Shown piece after piece: positions 25,801-35,500 of a DNA stretch of 64,000 bases; position 1 is the first letter of the stretch, and every line of letters begins with the position of its first letter. A program made the translations under genes and the position numbers. The DNA is taken from assembly GCF_037975245.1 (NCBI RefSeq), contig NC_092573.1, positions 13,042,001 to 13,106,000 of the forward strand, read 5' to 3'. Source of the DNA: Apostichopus japonicus. Lineage: Eukaryota; Echinodermata; Holothuroidea; Aspidochirotida; Stichopodidae. The notes below the pieces were generated by a model, which saw nothing but the letters and a program-made list of their open reading frames with translations, was not told the origin of the DNA and did not search any database.

Positions 25801-26164
25801 GTAGCTACTAAACCTTTACTTACATGTGTACAGCAGTAGACTACTGTGATGGTTGCATGCGGCAGTTTAATTTTGTGTGCACAATATGTCAGCATTGTAC
25901 GGTGGCTTAATAAGGACATAGGAAAGAAAAACAGTGTCCCCAAATCTCACAATGTTGTCTTTTTATCTCAAACGTTGCCTCTTTTTTTCCCTTCAAAATT
26001 TAGATCCAAAAACAAAAGTCCAAAAGTAGAGACAAAAAGTCCAAATTTTCAGATTTGAGCAGACTTGTTTCCTTTCCTATGTCCCTATTAAGCCACCGTA
26101 GTATTGTGACTATTCTATGATCAGAAAAACTGTACAAATCTAACGGAATTGCTAATGTTATAAT
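22899..26164 (+). repeat. Tandem array unit 8 (3266 bp)
   Basis: Appears identical to units 6 and 7. T tract 23463-23503, RNA candidate 23809-23940, B-box 24074-24084, MITE 25900-26098. Confidence 0.97.
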
Positions 26165-26479
26165 GTTAAGAGACTGGCCTTTATCATCCCTGTAAAGTCA
26201 GAACGCGACGGTGTTTATTTCAGTCACGGTTGGCAGCCCTCTTAGGGTTTTAATCAGGAGCTTTCTATTTTATAGCTGTTGTAGGTGTCGTACCAGAAGT
26301 AATCCTTCCATTATCTTACACAGTACTAAGTCCGTCACGTTTAGGGTCCGCTAAAGTATAGCTAGAAGTTGTCAACTGACAAATCATACCCCCACGTTGA
26401 TATCTGAGGGCTTGGCCTGCCAGGGTGCATGCACATTTCTATATCATGACGCAGTTTAGACTTTGAGCTAGAAGAGGAG
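26165..26479 (+). repeat. Tandem array unit 9, left part (split by transposon)
   Basis: The first ~315 bp of unit 9 match the other units up to 'agaggag(c)' and then change abruptly into unique sequence. The rest of the unit resumes at 41673. Joined, the two parts give one 3265-bp unit, so the unique block is an insertion and not a gap between two arrays. Confidence 0.97.
26478..26479. repeat. Target site duplication, left copy (AG)
   Basis: The AG immediately before CACTCTAA is repeated at 41673-41674 after TTAGAGTG. Intact units have a single AG here, in 'gaggagcaag'. The alternative reading is a 4-bp GAGC duplication starting at 26477. Confidence 0.7.
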
Positions 26480-26490
26480 CACTCTAAAAA
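26480..26490 (+). repeat. Left terminal inverted repeat of the transposon
   Basis: CACTCTAAAAA pairs with the reverse complement of the right end, CACTCTAACAA: ten of eleven positions match. Beyond this the two ends differ, so the inverted repeat is short, as is usual for CACTA-type elements. Confidence 0.75.
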
Positions 26491-27075
26491 GAAACGTCTT
26501 TTAAAAACGCATTGTTGCGTTATTTTCTAAACATTCCGTTAAACAGCATCGTCCCGCATGGTAGTGCGCATTGGCTAATGGTGTTAATCCAGTTCTATAA
26601 ACACTGCCATGTGTTTCCAAAGTTGTGATCGCGTAACGATATTGAGCTCGACGTATGCCTCAAATGTTTTTATCAACACCAGCGTCTTTGTGGTATATTA
26701 ATATTAACAGCACGGCCCAAGTATTATTAGCACCCAAGTGTTGATAGCAAATGATGTCACGAGTTAAGCAACGCCTTCTTCAGACGTGTTGACATATGAT
26801 TGGTTGATCGAGGCTGACACCACGAGCGCGGCACGCGAACGTCGTACGCCTGCAGAAGTGCCTACCTAGCTGTCATCATCACCTCCTGATTGCCGTTTTG
26901 TACAAGTCAGAATAAGGAAAAGAAAGGTATTTTGCAGTCTGCTTAATTTTTGCATTGCCTAGATTTACAGGGTGGAATATTAGACGTGAAAATTCAACAT
27001 AGGCCTAGACCTAGCGACCGTCAGGCCAGAGTTGTCAAACTAAAAGGCGGCAAATAGCCTAACGTTAACCGACGC

Positions 27076-27099
27076 TGTGTCAATGTGTACATTGACACA
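27076..27099. repeat. 24-bp inverted repeat (11+2+11)
   Basis: Arms TGTGTCAATGT (27076-27086) and ACATTGACACA (27089-27099) are perfect reverse complements around a GT centre. It could be a protein-binding site or a small hairpin; function unknown. Confidence 0.6.
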
Positions 27100-27159
27100 A
27101 AACGGAATGCAGATAGCCTAACGTGCTGTCTGCTAACTTGCAACTAAGTCAACAATGCT

Positions 27160-27236
27160 TAGTTGGACGCAGTCAGTTCGGTAGGCTATTTAGGCATAAG
27201 CTGCTAAGTGGGACACAGTCAGTAGGCTATTTAGGC
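27160..27236 (+). repeat. Short direct duplication
   Basis: Two adjacent copies of a roughly 30-bp segment, 'gga(c/ca)..cagtcag' followed by 'taggctatttaggc', occur at about 27162-27194 and 27208-27236. The second lacks four bases between the two parts. Confidence 0.5.
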
Positions 27237-28835
27237 CTAGGCTAGGTCTTTATTATATTACGGGCCTAGGTTTTGGATCGTATCTGCCTATTCAGTGAAC
27301 ATCCACAAACTGACAAAGGAAGCATGTAAAACCCTGAATATGATCAGAAGAAATAGGGCTAGGCTACCTTGCGCTAATTTAGAATCCGTAACCCGAACTA
27401 ACCCTACATCATACCCAGAATGTAATTGTAGGCTATATAATGATGGAATGTTGTTCTCAAAATGCACTCCAGTACCGAATGAGTGCACAGTGTGATGTAC
27501 TTCCTGGCACAGATTCTAAATTATTACCCGAGGCTATGGGTCAATGTTCTTCAAAACTTACGTATTAGAAGATAGACCTAGGCCTAGGCTGCATGCGAAA
27601 TTAATTTCATAGGGGCAGTTTGGGATGGATTGTCTTAGGGTTACCGCTTTCTCTGGACTGTCTTATGACGGTGCCGCACCTGCTGGCCAGGAGAAGGAAC
27701 GTAAGATTTAAGGTTATCTGGGAGCGAACCCACAAACAAGCGCCATCGCTAGGCCTTAACTCCTTGTGATAACTTGTAATTTTGATGTGTTTGTTTGTTT
27801 CCCAAAAATATTGAAAATACATGGCCTGATCAACAATAAACATGTGCATTACGTCACTATAATGTCATGTGTGTTATGTCATATACCACAGTGCACTGGC
27901 GCCGCGCACAGCATGCAGTTGTGAACTTAAGTGATCATGATTTCTGAAGTTTCCAGATTAGCCTAATAATTAAGTTTAAGAAAAAAAAAACTGTAAGAAC
28001 TTAACAATACTACCCTAACCCTATTTAAAAAAATATTAACTGTAGAAATTGTATTTCTAGCCTAACCTAGAACTATCTAGGCCTGAGTGGAACCGGTAAA
28101 ACTACTGTAGTTAAAACTAGAATTCCCACAGAAACGTTTGCCTAACAACAGTCAAAATGCGTTAGGTCTAAGTAATCTGCTAAACAGGTTGGCCTTGGTC
28201 GTAATTAAAACCTGATTTTGCCTAGGCCCTAACTAGACAGTTACTATTATTTAAGTCATGTTTTGTGAAAATTGTCATATCCTAACCTGTAGAAATAATA
28301 AAATAAGTCTACAACAGCTTGTAATGTAATATATACTTGTAATTATCTAACACAGACCGGCAATACCACCGGCAAAGTGTGCTGAAGCTAGCATGCCAAT
28401 GTGACACTATGCAGCTAACAGTACTTATAATTAAATCAAGCAGCAGTTTGTGTTAGCCGCAGTAGCAAACAAGAAAAATCAATCATTTCCTCATTTGTGA
28501 GTGTATTGCCACCAGATTCAGTATTTTGTTCCTAACATATTATAAATACTAGAAAAAATCCAATCAAAATCAGAATTTTTGGGTTGAACATGTTGCTTAC
28601 ATTCGAAAATTGGTGAAAAATGAGAAAAAATATGGCCAAAAATTAAAAACGAAAAAAAAATTCTACCCACCCTATATTTCTTACACCATTACACGTAAGT
28701 GCCATTTCTGAACGTGGAAGCACCGCAGCGAAACATGACAAATAAAAACATACCAATGTTAGGCTAACGTTATCAGTGGGCCTATCTTAGCCTAGTATTT
28801 CACTACAAACGTGCAGGAAAATAGCTATTTGGGGC

Positions 28836-29071
28836 AAAAGTGACCACTAGATGACATTTGGCCTCAAATCCCTGAATGTACACTTGGTCACTGGTGATAC
28901 TGACTAACTTTCATGATCATCCAATTTGATCCGTAGGAGAAGCAGTTTCGGTTTTTAAAACAATGGCCAAAACTGACCTACATGATGACCTTTGCCCTAA
29001 AATTCCTAAACACCCCATATGTACTATTGGTCAATGGTAATACTGACCAACTTTCATGATCACCACATTTA
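28836..29071 (+). repeat. Diverged direct duplication of ~100 bp
   Basis: Segment 28836-28930 recurs in altered form at 28967-29071. Both contain a 'gatgac.tttg.cct' block, a 'ggtca.tggt.atactgac' block and 'aactttcatgatca'. It looks like an old internal tandem duplication or two fragments of an interspersed repeat. Confidence 0.5.
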
Positions 29072-29160
29072 ACCACTGCAATTTTTCAATGTTTGTCAAA
29101 ATTCAGCAAAACTTGGTGGATATGGTCTATCTTCGATCCTGTGAAATTTTAGTATACAGT

Positions 29161-29330
29161 TGGGGTCACTGGAGGTCATTTGCTGTGTCTAATTTGCATA
29201 ATTTATGCAGTTTTTGAAGTTTGTCCGATTTTCACAAAATCTAGTCGATACGGTAAATATGGAGTGCTGATAGTTTTTAAAGGCAGTGAAGGTCACTGGA
29301 GGTCACTTAATATGACTAATTTGCATAAAT
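29161..29330 (+). repeat. Two copies of a GGTCACTGGAGGTCA-containing block
   Basis: Blocks at 29161-29201 and 29289-29330 share 'ggtcactggaggtca' and, further on, 'ctaatttgcataa'. The second holds AGGTCA-CTGG-AGGTCA (29290-29305), a perfect direct repeat with a 4-bp spacer; the first has GGGTCA in place of the first half-site (29163-29178). The spacing matches a DR4 nuclear-receptor element, but coincidence within a repeat is possible. Confidence 0.45.
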
Positions 29331-29799
29331 TGTTGAATTTTAATGAAAGGTGGCCTGCAGGCGCCTGCCCGATGGTGCCTAGAAATATGCCAGGAACTAG
29401 TCGTAAAGTCAATAACAAAAATGATATACTGTATTGTTAAAGTTTACTGTCAAAACATGGCTTTGTCATGATACATTTCTAAAAGAATTACAATTCAAGT
29501 CTATAAACAAATAAAATAATTAGATTCAAACCCCAGAAGGATATTTGGACCCAGAACCCGGATTCGGGGTCGGGGTCAAAACTTGTGGATTAATGTTCCT
29601 AATGACCTTGTTAGTAATTTTATTTATTTATTTTCTTTTTTGTTTCTCTCCACAGTGCAGTGACCTGTTTCTCTGTTGTGATATCTCAAGCTTCTGTAAG
29701 TTAAGGATGGCATCATTTCGTCCAGTAAATTTTTCAGTTTTGTAGTTTTCAGATACTATACTGTACTTGTGGTTGGGGGTATCTACTAGGTATAAAATC

Positions 29800-32235
29800 A
29801 TGGGAGATGAAATTATTCATTGTTGCACCATGTGCAACTTCATTGCAGATAATTTTAATCAGTTCACAAATCATGTCAGCAGAATCCACAGGAATGACCC
29901 TCGCTTCAAGGTCTATTGTGATTTTGGGGACTGTGGATTTAGCACAAAAAGTTGGGGTGGTTACAAAACTCATGTCAGTAGGGCACATCGAGAGGTAGTT
30001 GATGTGAATGGTGGCTTTGATGACGATCTTCCAGATGTAGAGGATAATAACGAAGATGGAGCACAGTCTGATAGAGAGGATGAAGACAAAATGCTCTTTG
30101 CTTCATATTTGCTATATTTGGAAACTGGTCTGAAATTGAGTCAAAAAGCTGTGAATGTTGTAGTCGGAAACACTCAACATGTTGTAGGTTACCACCTTGC
30201 GAGGCAAAGACAACAACTTAAAAGAAAACTTGAAGAGAGAAATGTTGATACTGGTTTTATAGATGATTTTTTCTATGATACTGGAATAACAACTTTCTCA
30301 ACAGAACAGAAGAGAGGGCAGTTTTATAAGTCAAATTGCCATCTTGTTGAGCCTATCGAGGTAGTTTTGGGTCATAGAAATGTAAATGCTCATGGAAATG
30401 TGAAGCGTATCTGTGATCGTGGGTATATTGTCCCTCTTAAGGGCCTGCTACAGTCTCTTGTTCGAATGCCAGAAGTGTATCGCTTTATCAGCGAATCGCA
30501 TCGCAGTTCATCTCAAGTAATGTTTGACATCTGTGATGGTAACTACATCAAAAATGATCTTGAAGGAGCATTCCAAATTCTATTATATGTTGATGATCTT
30601 GAGATAGTAAATCCTTTGGGCACACACACCCGGGTACACAAAATCACTGCGTTCTATGTTGCATTTGCAAACATCCCACCCGAGGACAGGTCAAGACTCT
30701 CATCCATTTATGTGATAGCCATAGCAAAGACTGAGCATTTGAAGAGACATGGTATGAAAAATATCTTGCAAGACTTCATTAGTACTGTGAATGAGTTGTC
30801 TTCCATTGGTGTTGAATTGCATATTGGTGATGTAAAGAAAGTTTTCAAAGGGGCCCTTGTGGCGCTGATTGCAGACACACCAGCGGCAAACCTAATGGGC
30901 GGATTCAAGGAAGGTGTTGGATTTGCTAACCAGCCCTGCCGGACATGCCATGTTTCTCGTGATGAATTGAAACAGAAGCTAAAAGTTGAGCAATGTCAGT
31001 TGAGAGCACTACCTGATCACATCATGAAGTGCACATTGCTGTTCGAACAACCTCTAACAAAAGCAGCTAGAAAGGAGTGGAGTACCCGATGGGGTATTAC
31101 ACGTAAGAGTATCTTGTTAGACATCAATAATTTTGATGTTTGTAACTGCTTGTTGCATGACCCAATGCATGTTCTGCTTGAAGGGGTGGTTCCTTATGAG
31201 ATGGCACTCTTCATTTACTACAGTGTTGATCTGAAAGCATTTTTTACCCTCTCATGGCTGAACAACCAATTGGCTACCTTCCCTTACTCCTATCTTGAGA
31301 TGAAGGACAAGCCGCAAAAAATTATCAAAAATCACTATTACAGTGATTTGAAGATCAAGCAGACTTCTGCTTGTACACTAACAATGTGCGCGGTAATGCC
31401 ATACATTCTCTGCAAGAAAGTCCCTCATAATGATCCAAAACTAAAACTGTTGTTGCTACTCATGCAGATCACACATCTTTGCACCAGCCCATGTGCAACA
31501 GTGGATGGCACAGTTACTGACCTACAGTACCTAATAAGCGAGCATCATGCAAGCTTTCTTGCTGAATACCCAAGGGCTAATTTCACACCAAAAATGCACT
31601 ACATGATTCACTTGCCAAGTCAAATTTTGAACTTTGGTCCAGGGCGTGTACAATGGTGCATGAGGTGGGAAGCAAAACATTCTCAGTTCACCAGTATAAA
31701 GTGGAAAAATTTTAAAAACCTTCCGAAGAGCCTGATTGTTAAACATCAGAAATGGATGTGTTCTCAGATGCTTTCTCCAACTGGTTTGCCCTCTGACAAC
31801 TACTTATATGAGGGGGACAGTGTATCTGGTGGGGGTGAAAAGTCCATTGACCAGCTTTACCCTCAACACAGAAATGTGTTTCTCGGACGGTTTCCAGGTA
31901 TTGAAACTGTACACCAAGCAGATTCGATTGTTATTCATGGAAGTACATTCAAAGCTGGCTGTGTGTTAACTCTGGGATATGATGAAGAAAATTTTCCTAT
32001 ATTTTCCTGGGTGTCAGAAATCTATGTGCATGAGCACGAGAAGTATTTTATGTGCAGGAAGATAAACATCATAGACTTAGTGGCTGTAGTGAATTCATAT
32101 GAGATTGAGATAACAGGGGAAGTGACTTTCGTGTCCTATCAGGACCTGTTTGTTAAAATGCCGTTGAGCATCCATTTCTTTCAAAATCGTGCCTGTGTTT
32201 GTAACAAGTATGCCTATCAAGCACATCGAATGTGA
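29800..32235 (+). CDS. CACTA/EnSpm-type (tnp2-like) transposase with N-terminal C2H2 fingers, 811 aa
   Basis: Predicted transposase that would cut and rejoin the element ends. I start at ATG 29800; upstream codons in frame run back to a stop at 29743, and the only earlier start there would be a TTG. Two C2H2-like fingers lie at the N-terminus: C9/C12/H25/H30 and C40/C45/H58/H63. An acidic linker covers about residues 67-98. The core shows a VDD motif followed by NPLG (D265/D266), a hydrophobic stretch ending in ADT before LMGGF (D359), a CxxC pair (C380/C383), DPMH followed by LLEG (D454/H457) and RWEAKH (E624). D265 or D266, D359 and E624 are candidate DDE residues; that assignment is inference. 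This layout matches uncharacterised tnp2-like transposases of fish and invertebrates. The frame is uninterrupted. The accessory gene begins about 350 bp downstream on the same strand. A 5' noncoding exon is possible. Confidence 0.88.
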   Translation: MGDEIIHCCTMCNFIADNFNQFTNHVSRIHRNDPRFKVYCDFGDCGFSTKSWGGYKTHVSRAHREVVDVNGGFDDDLPDVEDNNEDGAQSDREDEDKMLFASYLLYLETGLKLSQKAVNVVVGNTQHVVGYHLARQRQQLKRKLEERNVDTGFIDDFFYDTGITTFSTEQKRGQFYKSNCHLVEPIEVVLGHRNVNAHGNVKRICDRGYIVPLKGLLQSLVRMPEVYRFISESHRSSSQVMFDICDGNYIKNDLEGAFQILLYVDDLEIVNPLGTHTRVHKITAFYVAFANIPPEDRSRLSSIYVIAIAKTEHLKRHGMKNILQDFISTVNELSSIGVELHIGDVKKVFKGALVALIADTPAANLMGGFKEGVGFANQPCRTCHVSRDELKQKLKVEQCQLRALPDHIMKCTLLFEQPLTKAARKEWSTRWGITRKSILLDINNFDVCNCLLHDPMHVLLEGVVPYEMALFIYYSVDLKAFFTLSWLNNQLATFPYSYLEMKDKPQKIIKNHYYSDLKIKQTSACTLTMCAVMPYILCKKVPHNDPKLKLLLLLMQITHLCTSPCATVDGTVTDLQYLISEHHASFLAEYPRANFTPKMHYMIHLPSQILNFGPGRVQWCMRWEAKHSQFTSIKWKNFKNLPKSLIVKHQKWMCSQMLSPTGLPSDNYLYEGDSVSGGGEKSIDQLYPQHRNVFLGRFPGIETVHQADSIVIHGSTFKAGCVLTLGYDEENFPIFSWVSEIYVHEHEKYFMCRKINIIDLVAVVNSYEIEITGEVTFVSYQDLFVKMPLSIHFFQNRACVCNKYAYQAHRM

Positions 32236-32586
32236 AATTTGATTCTAGTATATAATTATCAAGTGTCACTTTCAAACACTGGATTTGCTCCTCCATAATT
32301 CATTATAGCAACACTGTATTGGACTCGAGTAACAACTATATACAGTACATGGAACACCCCAATGACAATTAATGTAATAAACAAAATTTTCAGTCTGATA
32401 TCATAGGTTGCTAAAGCTTCCAAGATCAATGAAAAAAGCTAAAAGCATTGTATCAGTGGGGTTCTGGCTTTCTGGCTGAAAACTTTACCTCCTGTAATGA
32501 TATTTTCACTTCATTCTCAACTTCAAAATTAGAAATGATGCATTTTTTGTCTTACATGAAGTGGTCAGGTAAAGCACACAGTCAGG
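32236..32586 (+). other. Transposase 3' UTR and spacer to the accessory gene
   Basis: AATAAA at 32376-32381, 141 bp after the transposase stop, is a likely polyadenylation signal. The remaining ~200 bp must hold the 5' end of the accessory gene or a splice acceptor for it. I see no clear TATA box. Acceptor-like 'ggtcag' (32568) and 'agtcag' (32586) lie just before the chosen ATG. Confidence 0.5.
32376..32381 (+). terminator. Polyadenylation signal AATAAA (transposase)
   Basis: Canonical hexamer 141 bp downstream of the stop codon at 32233-32235. Confidence 0.55.
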
Positions 32587-35500
32587 ATGGCAATGTACAA
32601 GGTGTGGAATGGACAGAGAACGATCAAGAAAGTAGTCGGAGCCCAAAACAGAGAGGATTTAATTTGTAAAGGTACAGTAATGTTTTTAGCTCAAACTGCT
32701 ACTCTATCCTTCTATTCATCTATCTAGCTATCTACAGGTCCTTTGACAATTTCAGGTTGAAATTTTGACCATTCTATAGGCAGTATGAGGCTGTGAGCTA
32801 CTTTACACCTCATGCTCTCTATATAGCCTACAGCTATTGTTTATGTAATGTTCCCAGGGGCGTGACCGAGGGGGGGGGGTGCGGACGCAAGGAATCACAA
32901 AGCCTGTGACTTGTTTTCATGCTATATAAAATGTGGAAATTGTATGTAACAATTTTCAAGTCTGAAATATTTTCCCAAACAGGCAAAGTCAAGTTGGGTA
33001 TTCCAGCATCTTCATCCACAAAGCTTGTGCTTGGCGAGGATGGAACTGACGTGGATGACGATGATGTACTGGAGTTCTTCAGAGACAAAATACTGTTGCT
33101 ACTGACAACAGATGAGAACTGGATTGAACCTTCACTGGCAGCCACACCCACACCATCCACACCAACAAGGGATGTAGAAGACCACCTGTCGAAGTCGGCT
33201 GTTACACCTGTGTCGGTTCAGCATGTATCACAAACACAAGAAACACCGACCTTAAGCATCAGAAAGGGTAAGAGTATCACTGCCTAAAATTGTTTATGAT
33301 AGCTTTGGTATGGGTGCTGCTGGTTTTGTAGTTCATATGCTATGTATGGGCCTGCAGTCCCTCAGCTCTATATCTTGTTTGATGCGCCAGGCTGGCAGCT
33401 CTATCAGTATATCTAGCTGTCTGTCCATTTGTCCTGTTGAAGTAATTTGCCATTTATTTGACTGTGAGTATGGCCAATTAGCACTTGGCAGCCTCGTGTA
33501 ATTGTAAACAATTCTACGATCAGCGAATCACACATGGCTCGCTATACTCTGCATACGATGCTGCCATACATCCAGGTATTACATCAAGAAAAATCACACA
33601 CTAAATCAAAAGGCACTTTGCCGGATCGGTGCGTTGGGGAATGAGTCGGAAGAAATAAGCCCCGCCCACTTCTCAGAAGGGAACAGGGAGTACAGCTGCA
33701 GTACACGCAGTTGGCTAGACTATATTTTGCCTTCCGTACTGTACTGCGAGTGATTCATTCATTATTGGCATGCAAAGAAAGAATGCGATGCGGTTTCTTT
33801 CCAATTACTTTTTATGCTTTTTGATGTTTACGTTTTTGTGATGTACGACTATTTTTAGTGATTTTCATCACAATGAACGTCATTTATATTGAGTTCTGTG
33901 TTCCTAAATTTAACTAGAATTTTGCATCGCACAACTTCATTGCGACGCCGTTTTGAAAATCTCTCACAGTTCTTTCATTTTGAATCGCATTTTGCGATGC
34001 GATACTGGAAAATACGAACACTGCCTGTTTGTATATTTCAATATTGCTTTGAATGGACCTAGCCCGCATACACTTTCCTTACCCATGCCTACTGTACCTA
34101 CTCCACAACATTATTGTATTGTTCTGACTGATGTCAGTCATGTTTTTGCCGGCTGCTCTGATCACTTCCATATCTGTTGTACAATGTACCCAATTTGAAA
34201 ACAATGTTTGAACATACAGAGCCATTTTTCAGCTTCTTTATAAACCGTTTTAACAAGTCTATTGTATTCTATCCGTACATGTTTAGTTTTATTCACACCC
34301 ATGTGCCGTTTCAGTATTCTAGCTCATAACCCTGCTTCTGACTGATACTGTAACATGCAGCTGTTGGTGTGTTTTGTGATCATATTTAACTATGAACTGC
34401 TTCTTTTTTTCAAGTCTAGCCAATGATGATTGAACTTCTATTTAACCATCAAATAGAAGAGGTATTAGAGGCTTCAAAGGTTTAAGTCAAACAGAAGAAA
34501 CAGATAACTGTGTGTGGAAGTGTGAAGGAGGGAAGACCAACTGAACATATGTCAGGTTTGACAGTTTGGTCTTTGTACCTTTCTCCTTTTCACAGATATG
34601 ACATCTGCTAGTGTGAAAATGCCCATCCCAGAGAGGATTGATCTTCCTGAATTCAGCCCTAATGTGGTCATGATGCTTCAAAACAACCAAGGTGGTGAGA
34701 TCTTTAATGCTGTCCTGAAGGAAGCAGCCGTGTACTACCAGTTCAAGTACCCAGGAATGAAGGACTCCACCTATTATCAGGCCATCGGAAAGAAATTAGT
34801 GACAAAGTACCCATGTCTAGAGCATGATGGTATGAGGAAATGGGTAATTCTTTATCTTGGTGTTTATGCCCTTTCTTAAATATTCCTTGCCGAAAGTGGA
34901 AGGAATCTATGTAGTCACGCAATTGTGTGTGTATGTGACGCTTCCTTGTGAACACGATAAGTGAAAAACGCAAGGTCCGATTAGTCTCATACTTGAGTGG
35001 TAAATCTTCCATAGTGAGTAGATGGTCGATATTGTTTTTGGTGCTGATCTCATCAATATTCATGAGTATGTAGTATGACTGAAGAATACAAAATTAGGAC
35101 AGTGCCTGAATGCTCATTTTCACCAGGTCACATTCTTATTAGCATTCTTGACGTGACCCATACCTTTTGCCAAATCTCTCTAAGACACTGTTGACACAAG
35201 ACCAAACAATAACATCAGTCTGCTGGTGTACTTAACCAAATAGCAGCAAGTGTCTTTCGTAACTCCATGGGTAGACCATCTGCCATGTGTGCCAAATTGG
35301 ACCACAACAGGAGTGTTCCTCGCCTCCTCAAGATACCCAGTCACCAAGCATATCATGCCATTGTAAAAGTATATTCATCCCTTATGTATAGTACTATCTC
35401 AGTGGTCAGAGCTTTCTGACTGTTAATGTGCATGTTGCCCTGGTTAATGAAGTGGTATATGTTTTGGAGATGTTTTGCTCTATATGCAAGAAAGCTTTGA

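Larger units (their letters stand above)
26491..29650. other. Transposon left part, no gene seen
   Basis: No open frame here resembles a known protein. About 26990-28800 is rich in TAGGC/GCCTA words. A 24-bp inverted repeat lies at 27076-27099 and a short direct duplication at about 27160-27236. Diverged internal duplications occur at 28836-29330. It may contain the element promoter and 5' noncoding exons: 'aaagaaaggtattt' near 26920 could be a donor and 'tctctccacag' ending at 29655 an acceptor, but transcript data would be needed to claim it. Confidence 0.4.

Noticed and set aside
27607-27849. 80-codon antisense open frame in the transposon left part
   Set aside because: No domain or motif; expected by chance in AT-rich sequence.
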